From: Epichloe hybrida | Taxonomy: Eukaryota; Ascomycota; Sordariomycetes; Hypocreales; Clavicipitaceae | NCBI GenBank assembly: GCA_019022495.1 | Contig: JAFEKR010000036.1 | Span: forward strand, 310,001-374,000 | DNA: 64,000 bases | Direction: 5' to 3' | In this document: positions 1 to 12,293 of the stretch, in pieces | How the letters are laid out: each line of letters opens with the position of its first letter | How positions within the stretch are numbered: the stretch's first letter is position 1 | Program-made: the position numbers and the translations under genes | Notes under the pieces: model-generated | The model's database searches: none | What the model saw: only the letters and a program-made list of their open reading frames with translations | Told to the model about the DNA's origin: nothing

Positions 1-212
1 CTACTATAAGCTATAATAAATTATATTAACTTATAATATTATTAGTGTTAAAGTTTAATTAAACTTAAATAGTAAATAAGTAACTAAAATATAAATATAA
101 ATAAGTATAAGGAAATTACTATAGAAAAAGCTATACTTTTTAATTACTTAGTATTTTAAGCTTTTTAAATATATTAATAAAATAAAATACTTTTCTTTCT
201 TATATTTTTTAA

Positions 213-290
213 AATAATAATAATAGTAATAATGGTAATAATAGTAATAATAGTAGTAGTAGTAGTAATAGTAGTAATAGTAATAATAAA
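213..290. repeat. TAA/TAG trinucleotide microsatellite
   Basis: A run of TAA, TAG and one TGG triplets with no other content. The flanks (1-212 and 291-360) are AT-rich, and I see no gene or recognisable element in them. Confidence 0.85.
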
Positions 291-360
291 TTTAATATCT
301 CTTTTTAAGAAATAATTCTATAACTAATTAAAAAAAAGTATAAACTCTAAGTAAAAGGCA

Positions 361-858
361 ACTATAAGGACCTACTTTAGACCCACTTTTATTAATTCCT
401 TCTTTTTCTAAGACTAGATTATAGAAAAAAGCATAAAAGTTATTAGGAAGTAGAAGTATAATTATAAGGACCCACTTTAGACCCACTTTTATTAATACCT
501 CCTTTTTCTAAGACTAGATTATAGAAAAAGCATAAAGGTTATTAGTAAGTAAAGGTATAATTATAAGGACCCACTTTAGACCCACTTTTATTAATACCTC
601 CTTTTTCTAAGACTAGATTATAGAAAAAGCATAAAGGTTATTAGTAAGTAAAGGTATAATTATAAGGACCCACTTTAGACCCACTTTTATTAATACCTCC
701 TTTTTCTAAGACTAGATTATAGAAAAAGCATAAAGGTTATTAGTAAGTAAAGGTATAATTATAAGGACTTACTTTAGACCCACTTTTATTAATATATCTT
801 TTTCTTTAGACGAATTTATAGAAAAAGCATAGAAACTATTAGTAAATAAAAGGTATAG
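361..858. repeat. Tandem array of five ~99-bp units
   Basis: Units start at about 361, 461, 560, 659 and 758, giving periods of 100, 99, 99 and 99 bp. The middle three are almost identical; the first and last have drifted. Each unit begins ATTATAAGGA and carries two closely spaced CCCACTTT motifs. That double motif closely matches the interior of the 404-bp foldback elements in this window (2306-2330), so the array may derive from such an element. No reading frame is present. Confidence 0.9.
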
Positions 859-1561
859 TTAATAAGGTTTACTTTTAAACCTACTTTTTAGTATAATATA
901 TAGCTAAGTAAGTAAGCTAAAAATAGTATATATTCTTAAGCTTACTTTTAAAGCTTTTTTTTCTAATTTTAGTAATAAAGGAAAATATATTATATTTCTT
1001 TTTAATATTATAAGAATAATATTCTAGCTACTTTTTCAAAGCTTTTTTAAGGGTTTTTACATTTCTTTTAACTTAAAAAACCTAAAAACTTAATATAATT
1101 ATTTATAATTATAATAAAAGAAAATATATAGCTAAAAACCCTTCTATAATATAAAGTAAAAATATTTATTTATTATAAATAGCTTATCTTTATAAATATA
1201 TTATTATTAGATTTATTATCCTATTTATATATAATAGTAAATAATTTCTTTAGGGTAAATCTTAGATTTAAAGTAAAAAAAGTATATTAAAATGGATATT
1301 AAATCTAATTAAAAATCTAGAAAGATAAAGTAACCTTTAGAATTTAGGAAATAAATAGAGTTATATAGTAATACTAAAAATACCATACCTAGCTACCCTA
1401 TTCCTATTATAAGCTTAATAGTTTAAATAAGTATAAACTTTAAAGATTTATAACTAAATAACTAAATTCTAATAAAAAAGAAAGCTAATATTAAGTTAAT
1501 AAAGAAAAATCTGAAGAATATTATAAGATATTAATATGCCCCACTTTTATTTTTAGCCTTA
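859..1561. other. AT-rich stretch, no recognisable gene
   Basis: Stops occur in every frame and I recognise no retrotransposon motif. It is probably an older RIP-degraded repeat whose family is not otherwise present in the window. Confidence 0.6.
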
Positions 1562-1689
1562 TACTACATGTAGTATTTGTAGTGTAGTGTAGTATTTACT
1601 ACACTACACTACATACTACACTACACTACAATTCACTACACTACATACTACAAGGAAAGTCAAAATACTACATTTACTACACTACATGT
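1562..1689. repeat. ACTAC-type microsatellite with a perfect hairpin
   Basis: Repeated ACTAC/GTAGT pentamers in both orientations. At 1578-1594 and 1597-1613 they form two perfect 17-bp inverted arms with a 2-nt loop. Composition is closer to normal than the flanks to the left. Confidence 0.8.
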
Positions 1690-2059
1690 AAAGCTCTGCC
1701 TACCTGTGAATTCGAATTAGAGTGAAGTTAAGTAAGAATAAGTTATGTTTTTTTTTTAGGGTTTAAGTTTGCCTTAGAGCTTTAAAGGATAAGTAATAAG
1801 ATAGAAGAGATATAGAGAGATAAAATAAACATAGTCGTAGAGGAAGGGGGAATTACGTTAATTTATGCTATAAGTAAAACTTAAATGGATTTGAGTTTGA
1901 CTACGGTCGCGAATTATAACTCTTGCGCAATCATAGCCACAAAGTTTATTATAAACTTTATATTAACTTTTTAGCCCCTAAATTTATAGCTTAAAGCTTA
2001 TTCCTTTTATGTTTTACCTAACACTGCGGTGATTATTGAATTTGGTTGTTACATGTGGC
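1690..2059. other. RIP-poor island, unassigned
   Basis: This stretch and 2464-2561 keep CpA, TpG and CpG dinucleotides that are nearly absent from the rest of the AT block. I see no open frame or known motif. It is the sequence into which the foldback element at 2060-2463 inserted. Its composition is like the spared outer edges of elements elsewhere in the window, so it may be the end of an insertion not otherwise represented. Confidence 0.45.
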
Positions 2060-2463
2060 CAGGCAATTGTACTCGTGTAATGTAATTGTTTTGTAATTGT
2101 TTTCTTTATTTTTATATCTAACTTATGATTGAAGATATTATCCTAATAATTATATAATCTTATAGAGTAAAATTCAAAGAAAAATACTATATATAAAAGT
2201 GGGTCTAAAAGTGGATTGTTGAGCTATAAAGTAGAAAAATAACTTTTGTACTTATTTTTAGTGCTAAAATGTAATTGTTTTTAGTATTTGTAATTACAGA
2301 CGTACGACCCACTTTTAGACCCACTTTTATATATTATACTTTACTTCGATTTTTACTCTATAAGATTACATGATTATTAGTATAAAATCTTTAATTATAA
2401 GCTAGATATTAATTCTTTAAGAAAAACAAACAATTACACGATGTAATTGTTTACAATACTCTG
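2060..2463. mobile_element. 404-bp foldback MITE, hAT-like (copy 1)
   Basis: It is bounded by an exact 8-bp direct repeat (catgtggc at 2052-2059 and 2464-2471), with ends CAGGCAATTG and CAATACTCTG. The two halves are imperfect inverted copies of each other over about 170 bp, so the element can fold into a long hairpin. A second 404-bp copy lies at 49187-49590 in the opposite orientation with a different 8-bp duplication. Ends starting CAG plus 8-bp target duplications are typical of the hAT superfamily. There is no coding capacity, so it would need a transposase in trans. It is little affected by RIP. Confidence 0.88.
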
Positions 2464-2561
2464 CATGTGGCACTAGCCAGGTATTGCTAGTAATTTTTTT
2501 GGTTCCTTGAAAATTAGATGCATTGGCCACAGCCAATGACCCCAAAAAAATTTAAAAATCA

Positions 2562-3461
2562 ATAGGTTATACTTAAAGGGCTTCCTTAAGGACTAGGTTA
2601 TAGGCTTTTAGTTAATCTAGAGTACTATAACTTTCCTTATTAGAATAGTAAAAGGTATTAGTGTGTTTTTATATGCCTTATAACCTTAATATAATTCTTC
2701 TACTTATTTAAATCAAAGGATAGGATTTATAATAGCTTCTATATAATAGTAGTGTTTCTAAGCACTTAATTTAGGGTTTAGCTATGATTTTTATATAGTA
2801 ATATTAAAAAAGCCCTCTTTATAAAGAACATAAAGGATAAGATAGCCCTTACAGGTATTATAGTCTATAATTCAGCTCCCTTAACACCTAGTTAGAATAG
2901 CAAGGCAGAGAGATCTAGGGGCATGGTTAAGCAGAAGGCCTATATATTAAGTCTAGAGGCTAGATTCCTATTAGAACTTAATAATAAGATCTTTAATATA
3001 GTAGTTTATTTATTAAATTAAACGCCTTTTAAGTATTATAGGAAATAGATTATACTATATAAACTTTAGTGGAATTAGGCTAGGAAAACCATCCCTACCT
3101 ATTTATAAATATTAGAGATCTAAAAGCCCTTAATTTCACACTTATAAGCTTATAGATATAAAGTATTTCCTATAATAATAAAAGCCCTAGAGTATATTAA
3201 ATTAAATAACTTAATCCCTTAGTTAAAGTAGAAAGCTTATATTAAATACCTAGTAAGTTATAAGGGTAAATCTTAGTATATTATCTAGGTTCTAACCCTT
3301 TGTAATTATAAGGTTATTATATTAATATGTGTATAGTTTAATAAGGCCTTATTCTTTAAACTAGAAGAAGAGATTAAATTAGCCTAGAAAGAGAAAATAT
3401 TAATAATTACACTGCTTAAGGAGCTTAAAGCTAAAGACCTTAATAAAGAAATTAGTTAAGA
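2562..3461 (+). mobile_element. Copia family B, copy 1, fragment 1 (integrase region)
   Basis: Aligns with 45349 onward in the complete family B copy (36918-48607), starting partway through the integrase. The left end is broken: no 5' LTR, gag or protease of this copy is in the window. The right end is cut by the family A insertion at 3462, with the target duplication taaga at 3457-3461. The frame is closed by TAA/TAG codons where the family has Gln or Trp, as RIP produces. The element continues at 10217. Confidence 0.85.
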
Positions 3462-3727
3462 TGTTGATTCCTTCGGATCTTCATCGGTTCAATCGTGGCC
3501 AAAGACTAGACTAAATTGTGGGTCCGGCGCGATGCATACAATGCGATTGGCTGCATTAATTCGCCACCCCCTCTTTTACCCTACATACAGGTTTCGCCCA
3601 CTTTCCTAGCATCTAGACTTTCCCTCTCTTTTTCCTCTTTCCTTCCTAGCTAATTTAATTAACTATTATTAACTTTAATTATACAGGATTACCCTTATAC
3701 CTACGTAGGACCTTAGTGTAACTAATA
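3462..3727 (+). repeat. 5' LTR, copia family A copy 1
   Basis: 266 bp, starts TGTTGATTCC and ends ACTAATA (ACTAACA before RIP). The outer, left half keeps C and G at positions that are T and A in the 3' LTR; the inner half shows the reverse. Confidence 0.95.
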
Positions 3728-3741
3728 CTAATTAGTAGTTA
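3728..3741 (+). other. Putative primer-binding site, family A copy 1
   Basis: CTAATTAGTAGTTA lies directly after the 5' LTR. The same 14 nt, with G/A variation, follows the 5' LTR of families A, C and D (20898, 38873, 29391). The position fits a minus-strand primer-binding site. The primer tRNA is not identified. Confidence 0.5.
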
Positions 3742-6700
3742 ACTTTATAACTATAGATAAGCTAGGTATTATAAGAAGAGATATTTCTATAAACACTACT
3801 ACTACTACCCCTTATTATGCCGTAATGGTTATTATAGTAGAGAGGCATAACTATATAAGTATACTAAAGGAAAAGACTAGAATCCTAGTTATAGGCTTGT
3901 TAGGCTTCTAAGGAATTAATTTATTAACCCTTAGGCTAAGGGATATAACTTTGTTATATCTATCTAGGATATTATTATTAATTATTGATTTTATTATCTA
4001 TTATAAGAAAACCAACTAACTAACTGAATCTATTGCTACAAGGTATTTATTTCAAACCTAATATTAAATAACCTTAGCTAAGCTAGCTAACACACCTATA
4101 AATTCCCTTTAATATATTACCTTCTAATAAACCTTTAATCTCTCCTTATAAGTATTTACTACTTATTTTTTACCCCCTTTACTCTTAGTGCTATTTACCC
4201 TATGCTTATTAGTAAGAGAGAGAGATTACCTCCTTCCCTCCTTTTTATAAAAAATAGGAAGTAGTAAATCCTATTATTCCCTTATTACTTTTCCTATTAT
4301 TTTCTAGTTACTTTTAGAACTTCTATTGCTTTGTTTATCTCTAGTAATTTATTCTTATTACTACTTTTACTACTTCTACTACTTTTTCTTCTGCTTTTCC
4401 TGTTTTTATAATCTTCTAATTTTATTAGAGTAATAACGCTTCTAAAATATAAAAGAAAAACCTTATAATAGTAATAGGCAAACATAGGAGCTTAATTAGT
4501 AGTAAAAATAATAAATTAGTAACGTTCCTTTTATAGTTAAAGATAGCAAAGGAATCTAGACCTTTTATAAGAGCAAAGGCTACTAGTAATAGTAAGGCTC
4601 TAACTATTACCCCTAAAAGACCCTAAGAGTATAAGTTACTCTTATGCCTTTAATAGCTTACTTATAACTTCTCTAGTAATTAGAAAGAATCTGTTAAGCT
4701 AGATCTAGAGACTACTATGTAGCTTAAGCTTAATAACTAGATTATAAGATTTATTAACCTTAGTAAGTATTAAGGTTAGAGAGATAATAACCTATAGGAA
4801 TTATTCTAAGAAGACTTTAAAAGCTAGTCTAAAGACACCTTTAAAAGGGCTATAAAGGAAGTTATTAGAGAATTATATAATTCTCTATAAGATTACGGCG
4901 TTCTTATTAAGCAAGGCCTAGGATATTTAATCCTAGTATCCCTTAAAGAAGTGCTTTATTAAACTTTAATACCTCTTTAGTTATAGGAGAGATTATAAGA
5001 GAGACTATAATCTTCTAAACCCCTAAAGCCTTAACACTAATAGCCCTAATAACCTACCCTAGAAATCCACCTTCCCTAACCCTAAAGACTACGTAAACCT
5101 TTATAAGAGCCCCCATAATAATCGCTATTAAATTAACAGCTTTATCCTAATAATTGTTATTAATAACGACTAGGGGACTATTATTTATAACAAAATATGC
5201 CTTTATAGTAATTTGCCTTTAAAGATTAAATTATAAAGAAAATCTTAGAGCTTATAAAGATATATAAGGATAGTAACTACTATAGTGGGAAGCTATATAA
5301 CTTCTTAATGCTAAAGATTACGCTCTTTGAAAATAAGTGTAATAGAATTAACCTTCCTTAAACGCATTATTAGAAGGCTTTCCTTATTATATTAATAAGT
5401 AATACTAAATAATACTTCCTTAATTACCTCTTTAGGAATAACTATTCCTATAAAGAGATAATTACCTATATTTATTAACGCTTTAAGATAGAAAGTAACT
5501 AGTAATTCTATTACTACTAATAGAGTAGTATAATATTAAAAAACATAATTAAGAAAAACCCTAATAAAAGTAAGCTTAATTGCCTTAAGATTATATTATT
5601 AACCCTTAAGAAGATTTATAGAGAACTATACCTTACTAAAATAGTAAATACTAAGCTCTATAAGCAAGCCTTAAATACTATAGCTAGTGTGCCTAAAAAT
5701 TAGATAGTGGAATACATATACTCCCTAGGCTTTAAAAGTCTTACTAAAGACCTCTATAAGGTAATTACTATTACGGAATTAAATAAGAGGTCCTCCTAAT
5801 ACCTTTAGTACTAATAAGAAAACCCTCTAGAGGCTATATTTACTAATTATTAGTATAGATAGTAATTATCCCCTTATAGTAAAGAAAGCTATTATAGATA
5901 GAGCCCTAGGCTAAGCACTAAGCGCTACTTTATATATAGTAAGAGTAGCTGCTAGTCCTCTAATTACTTCGCTAAAGAACGTTAAAAGAAAAAGGACTAA
6001 TAGTAGGCTAGTAAAATATATTATACACCCCCTTTAGAGAAAAGATTCTAGGCATTCCTTGCCTCCTATAAAGGGTAGGATAATAATAAGCCTAATAAAG
6101 GCTTAGGTTAGAATTAGGAATTACATCTTTTAGCCTACATAGAAGCTAAAGATAATAATAATATAGAGGAGCTACTATTAATAGCATACCTAAGCATTAT
6201 ATAATTCTTCTGCTCTAGATTATAAACTAACTATAACGCCGCTAATATTAATATCCTCGCGACCCTAAATAATTAAGCCTTCTAATATACATTCCTTAGG
6301 CAGGAGCTCTATAAGCTATAAGAGTGTAATAAAGGCTTAATTTACTATATCTCTAAAGAACGCTATTCTAAAGAGGTCTTTAGAGGGATTATACCTAATA
6401 CTAGCGCCATAGGAAAGTTAACTATAGGAGAGGCATAAGTAAAGGCTCTATTAAGATTAATACCTTTATTAAAGGTAACCCTATATAAACCCTAAATTAT
6501 TATATTTAGCGCCAGATTAGTAGTTACAAGAGAAATCCTTTATATACCCACAGAACTTAGAGAGCTTAAATTTTATATCCTTAATATAGCTACCCCCTTC
6601 CTCTTCTTAATTACTAATATGGATAAAATACAAGTCAAGATTAATAACCTTGCTAACGTACTTATCTAAGGTAATAAGACTATACCTATTATATAATAAT

Positions 6701-8253
6701 AAGGCTATCCTTAGTAGTTACTAAAGGTAAGAGAAACAGTTGCCTTTTACCTTTAAGAAGGAGATATCTATTAATTACATTATTAACTTAGTTACCCTTC
6801 TGTTTGATAACTCACAAAGATCCTTCACTAAGCTAGTTATAAAGTTAAACACTAGGTAATTAAGGAATTAACTAAAGTCTACTACTATTACTAAATATAT
6901 AGAAAGGCCCCTAGTTAATTCAAGTTTATAATCAAAGATAACCACAAATTTAACTATAAGATTATTATTAATATTATACAAATCAATAGCTAACTAGTAC
7001 TTCATATTATTAATTTAGCAATATCATTCCAAGTAGCCTAATTCCTTAATTTAAGGAAGCAAAAAGCTTAAGATATCTAGGACGCTATCCGTAAATATTA
7101 GATTAAAACTTATCTCAGACCTCTAGAATAGATTATACATAACACTAGCAATAACTTCACTTCTACTAAGTTTAAGCACTATACTTAACTAATATTAATT
7201 AAGACTGATAAGATACTAATTAAAGCCTATAATAGCATTAGAAAGGTTAAGAGATATTATAGACCTCTATGCTAAGCTTATAATATTATTATAAACTTAA
7301 TTAGGATAAAACTCACGCTAGAGTAATGCCTTTAAATAGCTATTAAAGCAATTAATAACTTTATAGGCCTAAATAGTATTATCCTAACCCTACTAGTCTT
7401 TAGAGGCTACTTATAAATAATAGATAAGTTACTACTAAGCATCTTTATTATTTAATATACTAAAGTAATTTATAAAGCTACTAATAAAGTCCACTACTAT
7501 TTAGCTTTATAGTAAGTCTATAATACCCTTAAAGTCTAGAATAGCCCTAATATAACGCCTATATATTAGCTACCCCTATAGGCTAATATACATATATAAA
7601 GAGAGAAGGGTAGCTAGTATAGCCCTTATAAGCTACTCACTACTAATAGAGAGACCTATATAGTTAATATACCCTATGGCCTAGTAAAGTTTTACTTTAT
7701 AGTAGTAAAGCCTTACTATAAAGACCTATATATTATAGAGGGACTAGAGTAGTAAGAGATAGAGCCTAATAATATAAAGGAAGAAGTAACTATATAACTA
7801 ACTACTGCTACTAGAAGAGATTCCCTAATAGAAAAAGGTAAAGAGCTATAGGCACTAGCTTAGAGAAAATAAGGGAGACTAAGAAAGGCCCTTATAGTCT
7901 AATTTATAAGCGTAAAAGAGTCTAAAGAAAAGGCTTATAAAGCCTAGAAGGCCCTAAAGGGAAGCTATTAAGTTAAAGACTTATTACCTTACCCTAAAGG
8001 AATAAAAGTAAGGAAAAGAAGACCTTATAGCCCTAAGAAAAACATTAGCCTAATTTAGCTTTATATACTTATAAATAAAGATTAGGAGAAGGCCTTTATT
8101 TAAGAAGCTATAGCTAAAGGGATACTAAATATAGTATTCCTTATAGTAAAGGAAAAGGCTAATTAGAACCTTACTCTTTAACTCCGCTAAGAAAGGAAAA
8201 TTATAACCCTAGGAAAACCCTTTAAGTTATCTAATTAAGCTAAAATTAACGCT

Positions 8254-8451
8254 TTGCAAGCTTATAATATGTTCAAATTCGTTAAGTACAACCTAGTAAA
8301 GCATAGAGGTTATAGAATCTTTGATTCTTATATAGTTAAAGAGATTAAAGGCAAAGAAACAAACTTGCCGTACAAGAAATCCTACCTTATTATACAAGGC
8401 TATAATAACAAAGGAAAGGAATTTATCCTAACGCAATCGCTAACGATTTAA
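8254..8451 (+). pseudogene. Open remnant of copia reverse transcriptase (family A copy 1)
   Basis: A 65-codon open stretch whose translation contains the fungal copia RT motif around GKEFILTQS near its end. It has survived RIP by chance in copy 1, while the equivalent frame at about 25430-25620 in copy 2 is interrupted. It is part of the dead pol gene, not an independent gene; the ATG is only an internal methionine. Confidence 0.8.
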
Positions 8452-9234
8452 CAAGTAAGCCAACAACTTATCATAGCTATCGCTTTATTATTAAGAAAAA
8501 GAGGCATTTACCTTTAGATTTATAATATTACATAAGCTTATACTTAATTACACACAGTGCTAATAAGGCTAATTATTATAAGATTACTAAAGTAAATTAC
8601 ACATCTCTTTCTAGAAGGGACTATAATTAAATTAATTAGACCTCGTTACAGGATTATAGAGGCCGGAACCTACTAGTAGGTAATGTACTTCTATTACCAT
8701 AGGGATAACCTTAATATAATAACCTTAACCTATAATCCCTACTTATTAATTATAGCCCTAAATAATAAGAATCTCTTTAGTATTATTAAAATGTAAACTA
8801 ATAATATATTAGGCCTAAGTAATAATAACTTCTTCTAAAAAGAAGAGAAAGAGCTCTAGAAAGCTAATTTTATAGCTAAAGAAAAGCAATAATTAACTAC
8901 TAAGAATCCCCTTATCTTTAATAGTTATATCTTAACCTAGAACACTAATAACTTGCTAATATTAACCTAGAAAGGCTAGAGTTAGAAGATTAAGGAAGTT
9001 AATCCTTAATCCCTAATAGCAAAGCAAGACTACGTAGAATAATAAGCCTAAGGAAGCTATATTGTAACTATATATTAACTAGAAGCTTCCTATAACCTAT
9101 TAATTATAGCTTAACACTAAGAACCCTTAAGGGAAGATATTATATACCTTAATAAATACCTTAAGTAGTAGATTAAGAATTAATAACATAAACTATAATA
9201 TATTCCTTTAGTTCTTAAGGAGGCAAAGCTCTTT

Positions 9235-9429
9235 ATGTTTGTAAATGGATTACTTGCTAATAACAAGGATTTAAGCTTACAGATTAGATACGTGATTATG
9301 ATTAGTAACGAGATAATGCAAGACAATAATACCTTTATTATAAAAGGTAACATTATTACGTATAGCTTAATAAAGAGCAAGAGAGTTACTTATAGCGCGC
9401 TTACCTCCGAGTTATATAGCATGGTTTAA
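9235..9429 (+). pseudogene. Open remnant of copia RNase H (family A copy 1)
   Basis: A 64-codon open stretch covering the start of the RNase H region, including KSKRVTYSALTSELYSMV, which resembles the SELYA-type motif of copia RNase H. The frame stops just after it at a TAA that replaces a sense codon. Family A copy 2 has the matching region at about 27230-27420 with more stops. Confidence 0.8.
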
Positions 9430-9945
9430 GGCGCAGATATTGCTTACGCGATTTCCATGACTTTATATTAGATTACGGATTAATTAAAGATGCCTTGAAT
9501 TCCTATGATTCTTCATACTAATTCTTTTTTATTATATAAATATCTTATAAAGCTAGGAACTATAAAGGAGAAGAGACTAATAATTAATATTATAGCTCTT
9601 TATTAATTATATAAGAGGCATAAGATTTACAAAGTCAGGTAGATTAATAGTAACAATAATCTAGCGGATGCGATAATAAAAGCATTGCCAAATTCATCAC
9701 TTTTCTCTTTAATTAATTTAAACGAATTAATGATTTATATTAAAGGATAGGTAAAGAGACTTATAATATTAGGAGATAGGAGCTTAGGTAAGGACTAATA
9801 GATTAATTTAATTAACTAATGCTATAATAGCTAATTAGAGCAGTGGATTCCTATTAAGGGATCCACTTATATACACTTTCCTTTAATTTGCTTTTTATTA
9901 TGTTTTTAAGCTCTTTAGCTATAAAGGAAAAAGAGAGACTACTAG

Positions 9946-10211
9946 TATTAATTCCTTCGGATCTTCATTAGTTTAATTATAGCTAAAGACTAGACTAAAT
10001 TATAGGTCTAGCGCGATGCATATAATGCGATTGGCTGCATTAATTCGCCACCCCCTCTTTTGCCCTATATACGGGTTTCGCTTACTTTCCTAGTATCTAG
10101 ACTTTCCCTCTCTTTTTCCTCTTTCCTTCCTAGCTAATTTAATTAACTATTATTGACTTTAATCATATGGGATTACCCTTATACCTGCGCAGGACCTTGG
10201 TGTAACTAACA
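9946..10211 (+). repeat. 3' LTR, copia family A copy 1
   Basis: 266 bp. Starts TATTAATTCC (TG changed to TA) and ends ACTAACA, followed by taaga. The inner, left half is mutated; the outer, right half is spared. Confidence 0.95.
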
Positions 10212-10216
10212 TAAGA

Positions 10217-12091
10217 CCTTATAGGAATAAACCTAGAAGAGGAGAATTATAATTTTTAGCCTTTAGTTATAAAGTAAGAAAATAATTAGTTTAAAGCAGA
10301 AATACTACCTTATATATTAGGGTAAGAAAGTAGCTATATTAGTGCTTTTTTAACCTCTCCTAACTTTTCTTATAAGGCACTAGTTACTATAGGGAATATA
10401 AAGCTTTAGATATAAGGTAATAATATATTATTTTATAAGATTAATAAATTTATAAGTAATATAATAGCTAAATATATAGAGACTACTACAGAGACTAGTA
10501 AAATTACTGCTAAGAGTAGTAAGACTATAAAGAATTATAATTCCTATAAAAATAGTATTGATCTAAATAATATTATAACTAGAAAATGTTAATAAAAGGA
10601 TTTAAGGAAAGCTAAGTAAGTATAGTTTTCTTCTGCTTTCTTTATAGTGCTCTAAGGGACTTAGTATAATTTATAAATTAAAGATATGCCTCTAGAACCT
10701 ACTTATTATTACTAGGTAATAGTATTACTATATTATATCTACTAGAAGGAAGTAATTATAAAGGAGCTTTTAAAGCTTTTATCCTTAAACTACTAGGAGA
10801 ATATACCTAAGGAACTAATTAATCCTAATAAGTATAAGGAAACCATTAACCTTAGCTAGGTTTTTAAATATAAAACTAATAAAAAGGGTATAGTTATAGA
10901 GTTTAAGGCTTAAATAGTAGTATAAAGTAATTAATAACTAAAGGATAACCTTAATAACTACGCTAGAATGCTTACTTCTTAATTCCTATAAATACTACTT
11001 ATAGTTTACTATGCTAATAATCTTAATACTTAATAATATAATATTTAGAATACCTTCCTATATGTAAAACTTAAAGAACTTATTTTCTATAAGCCCCTAG
11101 AGGGTATAAATATAAAAGGTTATCTCTAGAAGATAATTAGAGCTTTATATAGGCTATAGGAAGCTCCCTAATATTAGTTTCTTTATTTAATAAGATTCCT
11201 TTTAGAGCTTAGCTTTATCTAAGGGAAAGAAGACCTATGTATCTTTATAAAGGATAATTTTATCCTATTTTTCTATGTAAATAATATTATAGTGCTATAC
11301 CCTAATAGATTTGAAGTAGAATTTAAAGAATTATATAAGTAATTAATAAATAGCCTAGATATTAAGGATTAAGGTAAATTAAAGTGGTTCCTAGGTATTA
11401 AAATCATTAGAAATTATAATACTAAAGAGATGTGGTTATTATAGGAATTATATATTCGAAAGATCGCTTAGAAGTTTATTTCTAATATTATTAACAGCAA
11501 GTTAAAAAGCTTAATTATAGCTCCTCTTCTAATAGCTATAACTTACCTAAATAATAACAAAGCTTTAGATAAAGAAATTAGCTACTATAGAGTAATTATA
11601 GGCTCTTTAGTATACCTTTACATTATTAGAAGACCTAATATAGTGTTTATAGCTTTAAAGCTAGCCTCTTTTATAATAAATCTATTAGTAGAGCACATTA
11701 AGCTAGCATAAGGTGCTCTATTATACGCTTAGAATATAAAAAAACTTTACTTATAATATTTAGGCGTAGATAGCTTTAATATATTATTTTCTAGTATAAA
11801 TACTTTACTTAGTAATAATCCTAAGACTTAGAAGTTAACATAAGGCTATATCTTTATTATATATAGTGCTATAATTAATTAGAAGTCTAGGAGGTAATAT
11901 TAGGTAATAACTTTAAGTATAGAAGTAAAGCTCTTTACCCTAAATTATAGTATAAAAAAGCGTATTTCTCTTAGTAAGTTACTTTATAATATTAATATAT
12001 ATATACTATTACTCTTAATTATTTAGTGTAATAATAAGTAAATAATCTAAATTACTAAATATATAAAAGGAAGGCTTTAAACTAGCCTTAA
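10217..12091 (+). mobile_element. Copia family B, copy 1, fragment 2 (reverse transcriptase and RNase H)
   Basis: Continues fragment 1 after the family A insertion; the join matches the uninterrupted sequence at 46248 onward. Remnants of copia RT (about 10680-11500) and RNase H (about 11750-12090) are readable on + between stops. It is cut at 12091 by the gypsy element, with target duplication cttaa (12087-12091), and resumes at 18690. Confidence 0.88.
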
Positions 12092-12293
12092 TGTGAGGCC
12101 CCACTCATAACACTAGCGCGCTAGCGCACCACTAGGCGGGCGCACCACGCCCTAGGGCTAGGTCTACGTAACACTAGTAAGTCACTAGCTATAAGCTAGT
12201 AACTCATATATATAACACACTTAGACCTAGTAAGCTTTAGTTAATATATAAACACCCCTATACCTCTTACCTAGCTATTCCTTTATTCTTATA
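12092..12293 (+). repeat. 5' LTR, gypsy chromovirus
   Basis: 202 bp, starts TGTGAGGCCCC and ends ATTCTTATA (GTTCTCACA in the 3' LTR). The first ~110 bp are rich in preserved GCGC and CCAC; the rest is converted to T and A. Confidence 0.95.

Larger units (their letters stand above)
3462..10211 (+). mobile_element. Copia family A, copy 1 (complete, RIP-degraded)
   Basis: A 6,750-bp element with two 266-bp LTRs and the 5-bp target duplication taaga (3457-3461 and 10212-10216). It is inserted in a family B copia element whose uninterrupted version runs through 46243. Read on the + strand through the stops, the order is gag with a zinc-knuckle remnant (about 5920-5990), protease (about 6350-6650), integrase (about 6800-7560), reverse transcriptase (about 8230-8830) and RNase H (about 9180-9740). 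Integrase before RT defines Ty1/copia. All long frames are destroyed, so it is inactive. The antisense 62-codon frame at 4297-4485 is not credible as a gene. Confidence 0.95.

Noticed and set aside
361..858. CRISPR array
   Set aside because: Units are contiguous 99-bp tandem repeats without unique spacers, in a eukaryotic genome.
4297..4485. Antisense 62-codon frame kept at equal length in both family A copies (also 21466-21654)
   Set aside because: It lies antisense in the element leader, is a low-complexity Ser/Lys/Asn product, and similar length is expected from two closely related copies. No domain or start context supports a gene.
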